IMG/VR virus record: IMGVR_UViG_3300031140_000045
Coordinates: 1-23,737 of that record
Strand: one strand, 5' to 3'
Origin: a virus
DNA length: 23,737 nt
Below are positions 14,843-22,683 of this stretch, piece by piece. The notes beneath the pieces were generated by a model. That model was not told the origin of the DNA, made no database searches, and saw nothing but the letters and a program-made list of their open reading frames with translations. The translations under genes were made by a program, and so were the position numbers. Every line of letters begins with the position of its first letter. The first letter of the stretch is position 1.

Positions 14843-15577
14843 ATGTCATCAGGTGGAGGAGGTCAAACAACAACACAAAGTACAGCAGTACAACCATATT
14901 CAGCAGCAGAACCAGGATTAAATCAAATCTTGTCTGAAGCTGGAACTATATATAATCAAGGGCCATCAGGTGCTGGTTATGTAGCACCAACAACACAAAC
15001 TACACAAGGTTTAGCTGCACAAGAAACTATTGCAGGAGCAGCAAATAATCAAATTTTAAATACTATACAAGGTAACTACTCTAATCCTTTCTTGTCGCCT
15101 ATGATTGCACAAGCAGGTAATGATATTTATTCTAGTGTTGCAGGACAGTTTAGTGGAGCAGGTAGAACTCCTGGATCTCCAATGATGCAGTCCCAAGTAA
15201 CAGGACAAGTTGCAGATAAAATGGCACCTTACGCTTTTCAAGCATACAACGCTGAAAGACAAAGACAATTAGGAACTGCTCAACAAGTACCTAGTTTAAC
15301 AGCAGTTGGTGGAGCTTTAGAAGATATACAAAGACAACAAAATATGGCACCACAAAATTCGTTAGCTCAGTACTATAATACTGTAGCACCGATTGCTTAT
15401 GGATTGCCTACACAACAATCAACAACACAACAACCAGGTGCCAATCCTTTAGGTATGGCAGCAGGTGGAGCTATGAGTGGAGCTGCTATGGGTAATATGT
15501 TTTCCCCTGGTGGTGGTGGAGCCATGATGGGTGCAGCTGTTGGTGGTCTTGGTGGATTATTAGGAGGGTTATTATAA
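14843..15577 (+). CDS. Internal virion / DNA-ejection protein with glycine-zipper tail
   Basis: A 244-residue protein starting SSGGGGQTTTQST, a signature of small ejection proteins in marine and other podoviruses. The central part is Gln/Ala/Asn-rich and helical (MAPYAFQAYNAERQRQLGTA). Residues about 205-244 are a Gly/Ala/Met/Leu zipper (AAGGAMSGAAMGNM; MGAAVGGLGGLLGGLL), a typical membrane-inserting segment. The likely role is to leave the particle at infection and help build the conduit for DNA across the envelope, as P22 gp7 or gp20 and T7 core proteins do. An AGGAG site precedes the ATG. The stop shares a base with the next gene. Confidence 0.7.
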   Translation: MSSGGGGQTTTQSTAVQPYSAAEPGLNQILSEAGTIYNQGPSGAGYVAPTTQTTQGLAAQETIAGAANNQILNTIQGNYSNPFLSPMIAQAGNDIYSSVAGQFSGAGRTPGSPMMQSQVTGQVADKMAPYAFQAYNAERQRQLGTAQQVPSLTAVGGALEDIQRQQNMAPQNSLAQYYNTVAPIAYGLPTQQSTTQQPGANPLGMAAGGAMSGAAMGNMFSPGGGGAMMGAAVGGLGGLLGGLL

Positions 15578-15675
15578 TGAGTAAATTAATAAATGAAGTT
15601 AAACACTACTACAAAGATCACAAAAAAGTTGTGATTTCAGTAGCAGTTATTTTAGTTATCGCAATAATAGTATAA
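15577..15675 (+). CDS. Single-span membrane peptide of 32 residues in the ejection cassette
   Basis: A very short frame read from the sequence: it starts on the last base of the previous stop (TAATG at 15575-15579) with AGGAGG upstream and ends in TAA at 15673-15675. It encodes a basic N-terminal half (EVKHYYKDHKK) and a hydrophobic C-terminal half (VVISVAVILVIAIIV) running to the stop, so a C-tail-anchored, N-in single-span peptide is likely. The strong start and position inside the tightly packed ejection operon support a real gene. Holin-like or pore-accessory roles are possible; no family is recognised. Confidence 0.6.
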   Translation: MSKLINEVKHYYKDHKKVVISVAVILVIAIIV

Positions 15676-15684
15676 GGAATTAAT

Positions 15685-16506
15685 ATGCCAGGTGGTGGAC
15701 AAGACGCAGGAGCAGGATCAGGTTTTGGTGGTGGTAATAGTGGGCCAGCAGGAGGAGCTTCTTCTGGTGGAAACTATGGTGGTAATAGTAATTCTAATCA
15801 ATCTTCTAGCAGTAATGATGGGTATCAAAACGTACATCAAACTGGAGCAGTTACACAAACTCCAGGAGCAACATCACCTGATGATGATGGTAGATTAAAT
15901 TATCTTTCAGGTGCTTATCAAGATATAAAATTATCTCAAGCTCAAAAAGATAAGTTTGCAGAAGATCAAAAACAAGCTAATTATGCAATTAGTCCAATGT
16001 CAAAACCAAGCAATGTAGCTATTGGTGTTGGTTTAAACCTATTACTACCAGGAGCAGGTTATCTCTTTGGTCATTATAAAAATTCTACTGCTATGGGTTA
16101 TTCAATGACTAATCCATTAAGTGGTTTAAAAGATAAATTTGGTAATGCTAAAGATTGGGTAGGAGATAAATTTGGTGGGCTTTTAGATGGGCCAGATGCT
16201 AATTTTAATACAAGTGGTGTTGGTGATGGTTCAGATAATAACAGAACTACAATGAATACTATAGCACCTTTAGCTCCTTATGCAGTTTCAGGAATTACAC
16301 CACAAGAATCTCAAGCTAGTAAATGGTATGCTAGTATAGGAGAGAATACAGGATCAACATTTAATTTTGCAGGTGCGTATGCTGATGCAAAAACAAAAGT
16401 AGCAGCAAATTTAAGTAGCCATGGGCCATTAGCACAGTTAGCTGTAAGCGATAGTCCTTATTACAACTGGTTAAAAACAAACAAATTAGACAAAGGAATA
16501 TTATAA
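15685..16506 (+). CDS. Putative internal virion / ejection protein, Gly/Ser-rich N terminus
   Basis: A 273-residue protein. Residues 1-50 are Gly/Ser/Asn-rich and low in complexity (GGGQDAGAGSGFGGGNSGPA and further), resembling the N termini of other ejection proteins. The middle has a hydrophobic Gly-rich segment, NVAIGVGLNLLLPGAGYLFG (about residues 109-128), which could insert in a membrane. The remainder includes LSGLKDKFGNAKDWVGDKFG and the closing SPYYNWLKTNKLDKGIL. AAGGAA precedes the ATG. The gene lies between the 32-residue membrane peptide and the tape-measure-like gene, and its stop shares a base with the next start. No similarity to a named family is claimed; the role follows from context. 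Confidence 0.6.
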   Translation: MPGGGQDAGAGSGFGGGNSGPAGGASSGGNYGGNSNSNQSSSSNDGYQNVHQTGAVTQTPGATSPDDDGRLNYLSGAYQDIKLSQAQKDKFAEDQKQANYAISPMSKPSNVAIGVGLNLLLPGAGYLFGHYKNSTAMGYSMTNPLSGLKDKFGNAKDWVGDKFGGLLDGPDANFNTSGVGDGSDNNRTTMNTIAPLAPYAVSGITPQESQASKWYASIGENTGSTFNFAGAYADAKTKVAANLSSHGPLAQLAVSDSPYYNWLKTNKLDKGIL

Positions 16507-17702
16507 TGGGTTTATTAAGTAATACATGGGAAGAATGGAAGAAAAATAATCAAGATACTGTCCGAAATGACTTCTCAGGAATGAATAGTGATGCAATGTC
16601 ACCAAAATTAAATACAGCAGGTGGTATAACTAATCCTAGTTATCAAAGAGAAGAATCTCCTTTGGTTAAAAATCCTATATTTACTAAAGATAATTTTAAA
16701 AAAGCAGGTAGTGCAATATATGATTCACTTCCAGGTTCAGATTTTGATAGAAAATTTGCAATAAAGGAAGCTCAAAAAAATCAACAACCTGGTATTCCTC
16801 AAGGAGATAATATACCATTCCATCCTTCTCAAGGAGGAAAAAATATTACTGGTGCTGATCTTGAAAAAGATCAAGGATTTTTATCTAAGCTATCTGGTAT
16901 GGCAGGTGTAGATATGGATAAAGCAAAAGCTAATTGGAAAGAGAAAGGTGGGTTTGAAGGACTTATGTCTAACCCTGCGTTCTCATTAGGACTAGCATTA
17001 ATGCAATCATCAGCTAATGGTAAAACTATTAATCAAGGTATCTTAAATAACTTTATTAAAGCAGGTGGTATATCTGCAGAATATAAAGATAGAATTGAAG
17101 CAAGAAAACAAGCACCTATTCAAGCAACAGCTGGAGACATGGCTGAAACTGCAGACCTATTAAAACAAATGGGTATTGAAAAAGGTAACTGGTTTGAAAA
17201 TTTTGGAGGTAAAGTATCTAATTTTTTTGGTGGAGAAGGAAGTAAAAATCCAGGACTTGAATGGCAAACAGCTGTTGAAGAAATATCTTTACAATACCAA
17301 AAAAGCGTTCAAGAATGGCAAGCTAAAAATAAAGACGCTAGTGGTAAACCTAAACTAATTAGAAAAACAGATCAAATTAGAATCATGCGTGATCTAGTTA
17401 AATCAGGTAAAATACAAAAAAATAGTGCTTGGTTTGGTGGTCTATTTACTTCTGATTCACTTAGAAACCCTTTACCTCCTGGAAAAGCTGAAGGTGGCCC
17501 AGTAGAACAAGGCAAACCCTATGTTGTTGGAGAGAAAGGCCCTGAGATTATTATACCAAGATCAGATGGTGATGTTCTAACTAATGATGACTCACAAATT
17601 TACGCTATGTTATTAGCATCTAACCCACAACTACAGAAAGTATCTAGAGTAAGAGCTCAGAAGATTATGAGAAATAGATTCCCTGAATACTTTGAAGGAT
17701 AA
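16506..17702 (+). CDS. Internal virion protein with tape-measure-type GEKGPE motif
   Basis: A 398-residue helical protein with the signature GGPVEQGKPYVVGEKGPEII followed by IPRSDGDVL near residues 329-357. This GPV-G-x-x-YxVGExGPE(I/V) pattern occurs in many tape-measure and internal virion proteins of tailed phages. In a short-tailed phage it fits an ejection-conduit or core component. Earlier parts are Asn/Lys/Gly-rich (NPAFSLGLALMQSSANGKTI), and the C terminus is basic and aromatic (MRNRFPEYFEG). AAGGAA precedes the start, which overlaps the previous stop (TAATG). The gene is followed four bases later by the basic 199-residue gene. Confidence 0.7.
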   Translation: MGLLSNTWEEWKKNNQDTVRNDFSGMNSDAMSPKLNTAGGITNPSYQREESPLVKNPIFTKDNFKKAGSAIYDSLPGSDFDRKFAIKEAQKNQQPGIPQGDNIPFHPSQGGKNITGADLEKDQGFLSKLSGMAGVDMDKAKANWKEKGGFEGLMSNPAFSLGLALMQSSANGKTINQGILNNFIKAGGISAEYKDRIEARKQAPIQATAGDMAETADLLKQMGIEKGNWFENFGGKVSNFFGGEGSKNPGLEWQTAVEEISLQYQKSVQEWQAKNKDASGKPKLIRKTDQIRIMRDLVKSGKIQKNSAWFGGLFTSDSLRNPLPPGKAEGGPVEQGKPYVVGEKGPEIIIPRSDGDVLTNDDSQIYAMLLASNPQLQKVSRVRAQKIMRNRFPEYFEG

Positions 17703-17705
17703 TAT

Positions 17706-18305
17706 ATGATTACTAAAATTGCAAAATTTGTTATTAGAAAAGGCAAACCTAAAATTAAAGGTTATAGTCCTAAATATAAAGGGATTAAAAAATTTCCTGC
17801 ACAAAAAACACCTAAAAGATCACAAGCATGGCTAGATGAAGCAGCAGATTTTAAAGCAAGATCAAAATTTGATAGTATTTTTGATTCTACTGAAGATAAT
17901 GTATATCAAGGTATTAAAATTTTAGCCACAAAAAATGCAGCTGCTAAAACTTTAGCTTCTAAAACTGCTGGAAAAAAATGGAGTTTCTCATTAAATAAAG
18001 CAATTAAAAAACAAAGATCTACTATAGCTACTTTTGCTAAATCAAATAAAGGTTTAATTACTAAAAGTGGAATCAAACAAGCTAAGATAAAAGGCTTTGT
18101 TAAAACTTTAAACAAACACGACTTAGAATTTGAAAGAATTAGATCTAAAACAGAACAATTATTTACAAGCTCAAAAGGTGCTAATCCCTTTAAAACTTAT
18201 ACTAAAGTAACAAAAAGATCTTTAAGAGATGGTACTAAATTAAGACGAGAAGGCCAAAGAATTGTAGATCACAATAAAACAATAAAAAGAGAATGGGGAT
18301 TCTAG
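17706..18305 (+). CDS. Very basic internal-type protein, possible DNA-binding ejection component
   Basis: A 199-residue protein with about 39 Lys and 12 Arg against about 15 acidic residues (hand count), so the expected pI is far above 10. The N-terminal 40 residues are Lys-rich and Pro/Tyr-containing (KGKPKIKGYSPKYKGIKKFP), followed by helical stretches (AKTLASKTAGKKWSFSLNKA). The C-terminal part is Arg-rich (KRSLRDGTKLRREGQR). AAGGA lies six bases before the ATG. The neighbours are a tape-measure-like protein and the largest internal protein. A role in packing with or guiding DNA during ejection is plausible from charge and context; no named family is recognised. Confidence 0.6.
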   Translation: MITKIAKFVIRKGKPKIKGYSPKYKGIKKFPAQKTPKRSQAWLDEAADFKARSKFDSIFDSTEDNVYQGIKILATKNAAAKTLASKTAGKKWSFSLNKAIKKQRSTIATFAKSNKGLITKSGIKQAKIKGFVKTLNKHDLEFERIRSKTEQLFTSSKGANPFKTYTKVTKRSLRDGTKLRREGQRIVDHNKTIKREWGF

Positions 18306-18306
18306 T

Positions 18307-21300
18307 GTGGCTAATGACTTCAATCTTAATGAATTTAAACTAAAAGACCCAGTAAGTAATATCCAAGATGGACTCCAGGAGCCTGTTAAAGATAGTACTC
18401 CTGGGTTTTTTCAGTCTTTAAAGAATCCAATAGATCTTTGGAGAGAAGAATCTTTACCTGCTTCCATGTATCAATGGCTTTCAGGTAACACTAAAAAGAA
18501 ACAAGCTCAAGAAGCATTAGACTACATTCGTGGTAATCCAGAACAAGAAGGTTCTAAAATCTATAAAGAAGCAGAAAGACATCTAAATCGTTTTGGTTAT
18601 CTATTAGATGATGGGCCAATGAACATAGACATAAAAGAAATTGGCAATATGATAAAAGCCAATCCTAAGATGTTTGGTGCAGAACTTGTTAACATGATGA
18701 TGGCAGATCCTTACTTATTATTTATGCCTTTGGGATGGGGTAGATTAGGTAGAGGAGTTGTTAATGGTCTTAGATTAAAGTTTGGTAAACAAATGTCTTT
18801 AGCTAAAATACCAAGAAGAAAGGCATCAGTTATGTCTGATCTTAAAGTAGGTGCGTTTGCCACACTCGCAACACCCTTTGTATTCTCTGGTGCATGGCAA
18901 CTAGGTGAAGATGCAACATTAGATCCTAAAAGACTAGCAGTAGAAACTACTATAGGTGCAACAGCAGGTGCTGTTTTATCTGTAGGTTTTGCTGGTATGG
19001 GTGCTATGGCACAAAGATTAACTAGACTTCCCAAAGATAGAGTTGCAGAAATACAAAGTCAAGTTTTTAAAAAACATGGTGTCAATCCTGAAAAATTATT
19101 AGACTATAATGAGCAAGGCATTCCTCGTTCAATAGATGAACTTCTTAATGAGATAAACAAACAAACAAAGATCATGAATGATCCTGTAGAGTTTGATGTT
19201 ATTAAAGCAGATATGACTGCAGCATTAAGAGAAATAATGGAGAATGGCAGAGATATGTCTATAGCTACATTATTTAAAGGTGCAGCTTCTGTTGGTGGAG
19301 TTTTTGGTGCAGCACAATTCCTTACAGCTGAAGATGATAAAGCATTAGCAACTGCTAAAGGTGTTGGATTAGGTGCAGCAATATATGCTGCTGGTGCATT
19401 AGTTAATAGATATTTAAAAAGAATACCTAAAGATTTTGAAGAAGTTGCATTAATGGCAGAATCTACAATGGATGCAGCTAAGATTAATACAGTTAAATTA
19501 AACTCTGCAGGTTATAAATTAGGCAATACAATTAAAGAAATGCTTCCAGATGCATTGGACTCAAGACGTAAAGTATTTTACTACTTAACTGAAGGAAGTG
19601 TTAATAGAAAAACATTTAAGTTTGATGCTAGATTGGGGCCAATATTAAGAACAGAATTAAATAAAGCTGAAAGAGAAGCAGCAGATGCTATAAAAAAAGT
19701 ATTCAATTCTTTTGATCAAACATTTGGTGAACATGGTGAGAGATTATTTAACAATAAGAGAGCTAATTACTTACCTTTGTTATGGGATCATTATAATCCT
19801 AAAGATCAACCTTTTAAGTTTGTTAAAGAATTTGATAAAGATATAAATAAAATTAGTGGCCCTTCTGGTAAATTTCAATTTAGTAGACGTGGTGTATTTG
19901 GCGATATAAATAAAGGACTACAAAAAGACTTCACAATTAAAAAAGGATATGATGATCCTGCTGAGTTAATTAAATTGTATGTTCATGCTGCAGGTAAAGC
20001 AATATCTACTAAAGCTATGATTTCTAGTTTAGAAAGAACTAAAGTAGGTCATTCAGCATTACTTGTTAGACGAGGTGTAAAAATACCTTCAAACGATTAT
20101 GTAGAATTTAAACATCCTTACTTTGAAGATAAGTTAGGTTTTCCTTATATTCATAAAGGTATGGAAAGATCAATAAGAATGGTTTTTGATGCTAGAGATG
20201 AGCCAGCTCTAATGAGTGCAATCTTTACTACTAACCTTATGATGAAAAGATTAGCAGTAGGTTTCTCATTCTTTCATGCAGGTGCATTAGTAGAAAGTTT
20301 ATGGTTTGCTGGTGCTAAACCTAAGTTTATTAAAAAGTTATTAGATCCTAGATCTAAAGCAGAGCTAGAGAAGTTTATTAGCAATCCAGAAACATATGTT
20401 AAAGAATTTCCTCATGCAGTAAATGTCCTAAATGATATGGGATTTAAAGATGTGATACAGTTCTCTAGAGGAATGGGTTTACAGATTTCAGCACCTGAAG
20501 ATATAGGCTTTGATAGATTCTATTATAACTTAAGAGGTATTGATAAAACATTAAAATCTCATTTTGGTATTTCTACAAATGGAAATATAGAAAAAGTATT
20601 TAAGTGGTTTGATAAAGTTACTTGGGACAGAGTATTTACACAAGCTAAACTACATACGTTTCTTACAGTATTAAATAGAACAAATCTTAAAGGTGTCCCT
20701 AATAAAATAAGAATTGAACCAGGTGATACACAATCTGTTATATATCGTAAGGCAGCACAAGCAGCTACAGTTACAAATGATGCATTTGGTGGACAGAATT
20801 GGGAACAAGTAGCGAACAGAATACAAACACCTTGGCTTAAGAGTTTATTACAAACTACATTTTCTCCAGGATCTAGAGGGTATATGCAACTATTAATGTT
20901 TGCTCCTGACTGGACAATATCTAATGTAAGAATTATTGGTAAGTCTTTACCTGCTTTTGAAAGCGATCCAGGACTTAGAAGAATGTATCAATACTATTTT
21001 GCAAGGGCTGCACTTACATATGCAGCAGCAGGATCTGCACTTAACTATATATTTAGTGGACACTCTCTATTAGATAACGTGGATCCAACTAGAATTGACT
21101 TAGGAGATGGTGAAGTATTAACCTTTTCTAAACAATTAATGGAACCTTTCCATTGGATAACTGATCCGTCTGGAACTGGGTTAAAGAAAATTGGGGCCTT
21201 ACCAAGAGTAGTAACTGAAGTGTTAACTAATAAGAAATACTTAACTACTAAGTGGAGTCCAAATATTACTAGAAACGATGATGAAGCTATTAAAAAGGGC

Positions 21301-21507
21301 TTATCAATAGGAGGTCATGTGGGTAAAAGATTTTTACCTATTTGGTTACAACAGGCGTCAGCTTCAGTAGAAAAAGCTTTGCATCAAGATGGTCTATCTT
21401 TAGACGTTGCTGCAGATACCTCTGTTGATTTCGTACTGGGTCAATTAGGGCACCCCAGATATAAAGGGCCAAGATATACACAATACAAAACGAGAGATAT
21501 ATTCTAA
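18307..21507 (+). CDS. Large internal virion / DNA-ejection protein with membrane helices
   Basis: A 1066-residue protein, the second largest here, filling the slot of the big core/ejection protein of podoviruses (T7 gp16 position). The start is GTG at 18307, one base after the previous stop, with GGGGA upstream. Four hydrophobic Gly/Ala-rich segments near residues 180-199, 213-235, 320-340 and 349-368, and one near 897-917 (TYAAAGSALNYIFSG), could span a membrane. The C-terminal part from about residue 826 (FGGQNWEQ; LLMFAPDWTISNVRIIG; WITDPSGTGLKKIGALPRV) resembles a module I know from large polyvalent phage and plasmid proteins. No catalytic lytic site was found by eye. A terminator-like hairpin lies in its first 105 bases. 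Confidence 0.72.
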   Translation: MANDFNLNEFKLKDPVSNIQDGLQEPVKDSTPGFFQSLKNPIDLWREESLPASMYQWLSGNTKKKQAQEALDYIRGNPEQEGSKIYKEAERHLNRFGYLLDDGPMNIDIKEIGNMIKANPKMFGAELVNMMMADPYLLFMPLGWGRLGRGVVNGLRLKFGKQMSLAKIPRRKASVMSDLKVGAFATLATPFVFSGAWQLGEDATLDPKRLAVETTIGATAGAVLSVGFAGMGAMAQRLTRLPKDRVAEIQSQVFKKHGVNPEKLLDYNEQGIPRSIDELLNEINKQTKIMNDPVEFDVIKADMTAALREIMENGRDMSIATLFKGAASVGGVFGAAQFLTAEDDKALATAKGVGLGAAIYAAGALVNRYLKRIPKDFEEVALMAESTMDAAKINTVKLNSAGYKLGNTIKEMLPDALDSRRKVFYYLTEGSVNRKTFKFDARLGPILRTELNKAEREAADAIKKVFNSFDQTFGEHGERLFNNKRANYLPLLWDHYNPKDQPFKFVKEFDKDINKISGPSGKFQFSRRGVFGDINKGLQKDFTIKKGYDDPAELIKLYVHAAGKAISTKAMISSLERTKVGHSALLVRRGVKIPSNDYVEFKHPYFEDKLGFPYIHKGMERSIRMVFDARDEPALMSAIFTTNLMMKRLAVGFSFFHAGALVESLWFAGAKPKFIKKLLDPRSKAELEKFISNPETYVKEFPHAVNVLNDMGFKDVIQFSRGMGLQISAPEDIGFDRFYYNLRGIDKTLKSHFGISTNGNIEKVFKWFDKVTWDRVFTQAKLHTFLTVLNRTNLKGVPNKIRIEPGDTQSVIYRKAAQAATVTNDAFGGQNWEQVANRIQTPWLKSLLQTTFSPGSRGYMQLLMFAPDWTISNVRIIGKSLPAFESDPGLRRMYQYYFARAALTYAAAGSALNYIFSGHSLLDNVDPTRIDLGDGEVLTFSKQLMEPFHWITDPSGTGLKKIGALPRVVTEVLTNKKYLTTKWSPNITRNDDEAIKKGLSIGGHVGKRFLPIWLQQASASVEKALHQDGLSLDVAADTSVDFVLGQLGHPRYKGPRYTQYKTRDIF
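18374..18411 (+). terminator. Terminator-like hairpin inside the large internal-protein gene
   Basis: CCAGGAG (18375-18381) pairs fully with CTCCTGG (18398-18404), extendable by one T-G pair (18374/18405). The loop is 16 bases, and six T follow immediately at 18406-18411. The structure sits 68-105 bases into the coding sequence, upstream of nearly all of the gene. Stem and T-run read as a standard intrinsic terminator but inside a reading frame, so it may act as an attenuator only when translation lags. Whether it acts in vivo is not shown. Confidence 0.45.
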
Positions 21508-21707
21508 TGAGCAGAAACACAGAAAATCAAACAGAACTTTTAAAAGTACACGGATCAATTGATCTTATTAACCAGAGGTTAGATACATTGGAGAACAATC
21601 ATCTAGCACATATTCAAAAAGATATAGACAGAATTATGTATGTCATATCAGCAATTGGATTAGGTTTATTAGGTCAATTTTTATATTTAATTACTAAAAA
21701 TATTTAA
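21507..21707 (+). CDS. Small coiled-coil plus membrane-helix protein (possible XhlA-like holin accessory)
   Basis: A 66-residue protein: a charged helical part with regular leucines (LLKVHGSIDLINQRLDTLEN), then one hydrophobic segment near residues 44-62 (VISAIGLGLLGQFLYLI), ending TKNI. This plan (N-terminal coil, C-terminal span) resembles haemolysin XhlA-type and other lysis accessory proteins, and the gene opens the likely lysis region. The start overlaps the ejection-protein stop, and its own stop overlaps the next start (both TAATG). The lysis role is inference; it could also be a virion membrane-binding component. Confidence 0.5.
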   Translation: MSRNTENQTELLKVHGSIDLINQRLDTLENNHLAHIQKDIDRIMYVISAIGLGLLGQFLYLITKNI

Positions 21708-21925
21708 TGGAACTAATGCTAGTAATGTATTTTTGCTCAGCATTACTTAGTGATTGTCAAGGCCCATACATAACGAAAGAGTCTTATAAAGATTATAATA
21801 CCTGTATGATTTCAGGGTATTCAAAAGCATTAACTAAAATGAAAGAAGTTGATGAAAAAGAAGTTAATCAATACATGATTTATATTAAGTTTGTATGCCA
21901 AGAAGATACAAGAACAGCTACATAA
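21707..21925 (+). CDS. Small exported or membrane-anchored four-cysteine protein
   Basis: A 72-residue protein with a short hydrophobic start (MELMLVMYFCSALLS) that could be a signal or anchor, then a polar region with cysteines at positions 10, 17, 33 and 64 (SDCQGPY; YNTCMISGYSKAL; IKFVCQED). Four cysteines in an exported protein suggest disulfides in the periplasm. I recognise the general form from marine phage hypothetical proteins in this slot, without a known function. The start overlaps the preceding stop (TAATG) with no clear ribosome binding site, so it probably depends on coupling. Membership of the lysis or host-envelope region is inferred from neighbours. Confidence 0.5.
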   Translation: MELMLVMYFCSALLSDCQGPYITKESYKDYNTCMISGYSKALTKMKEVDEKEVNQYMIYIKFVCQEDTRTAT

Positions 21926-21978
21926 AGTTGTACCTTTGTTAGTTGATTTATTAGTTAAATAATTATAAAAGCTATAGT

Positions 21979-22683
21979 ATGCTTCGAAAATCAATACTTG
22001 TTATAAGTGATCAACACGCACCATACCATCATATAGATACCCTTGACTTTTTAAGAGCTATAAAGCAAAAGTATAAACCTGACTGCGTTGTAAACATAGG
22101 TGACGAAATGGATTGGCATTCAATTTCATTCCACGATTCTCACCCTGGTTTATATTCGCCTAGTCATGAGTTGGTAGTTGCTAAGAAATTTCTTCAAGAA
22201 TTAGAGAAGTTATTTCCTAAACAACACATCATGGATTCCAATCATGGTAGTTTAGTTTTTAGAAAAGCTACTAAGTATGGATTACCTCATGAGATCTTTA
22301 AGTCATATAATCATATGCTTGGAGTTGGTAAAGGTTGGACATGGCACGATGATTTGATTATTAAAGCATCCAATGGTCAAAACATTTACTTCTGTCATGG
22401 TAAATTTAAAGACGTGCTTAAAGTAGCACAACAATATGGAATGTGTACTGTCCAAGGACACTACCACACTTCATTCAAAATAGATTATTGGAGCAATCCA
22501 AATGAACTACTTTGGGGAATGCAAGTTGGGTGTTTAATTAACATGAAAAGTTTAGCGTTTGAATATAACAAACTTCAAAAGTCTAGACCAGTAATAGGAA
22601 CAGGAGTTATCATTGATGGATTACCAATATTAATCCCAATGGTTTTAAAAAACGATGGCAGATGGAATAGAAAAATTACCTAG
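21979..22683 (+). CDS. Calcineurin-like metallophosphoesterase
   Basis: A 234-residue protein with the complete metal-site motifs of the calcineurin-like phosphoesterase family: SDQH (D11, H13), GDEMD (D42, D45), SNHG (N88, H89), FCHGKF (H140) and QGHYHT (H161, H163). Such enzymes hydrolyse phosphomono- or diesters with two metal ions; the substrate here cannot be read from sequence. No signal peptide is visible, so it is probably cytoplasmic. It starts after a 53-base AT-rich gap without an obvious ribosome binding site. The last 29 bases overlap the next gene in another frame. Phosphoesterases with this motif set are known from many phages, sometimes near DNA metabolism or lysis genes. Confidence 0.85.
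   Translation: MLRKSILVISDQHAPYHHIDTLDFLRAIKQKYKPDCVVNIGDEMDWHSISFHDSHPGLYSPSHELVVAKKFLQELEKLFPKQHIMDSNHGSLVFRKATKYGLPHEIFKSYNHMLGVGKGWTWHDDLIIKASNGQNIYFCHGKFKDVLKVAQQYGMCTVQGHYHTSFKIDYWSNPNELLWGMQVGCLINMKSLAFEYNKLQKSRPVIGTGVIIDGLPILIPMVLKNDGRWNRKIT

Noticed and set aside
16857-16877. GATCTT/AAGATC stem with GAAA loop followed by TTTTT
   Set aside because: The stem is AT-rich, the T-run is five bases downstream, and it lies deep inside a coding gene; chance is likely in this base composition.
21926-21978. Promoter in the AT-rich gap before the phosphoesterase
   Set aside because: TATAAA- and TATAGT-like words are present, but no well-spaced -35 partner is convincing and such words are common in AT-rich DNA.
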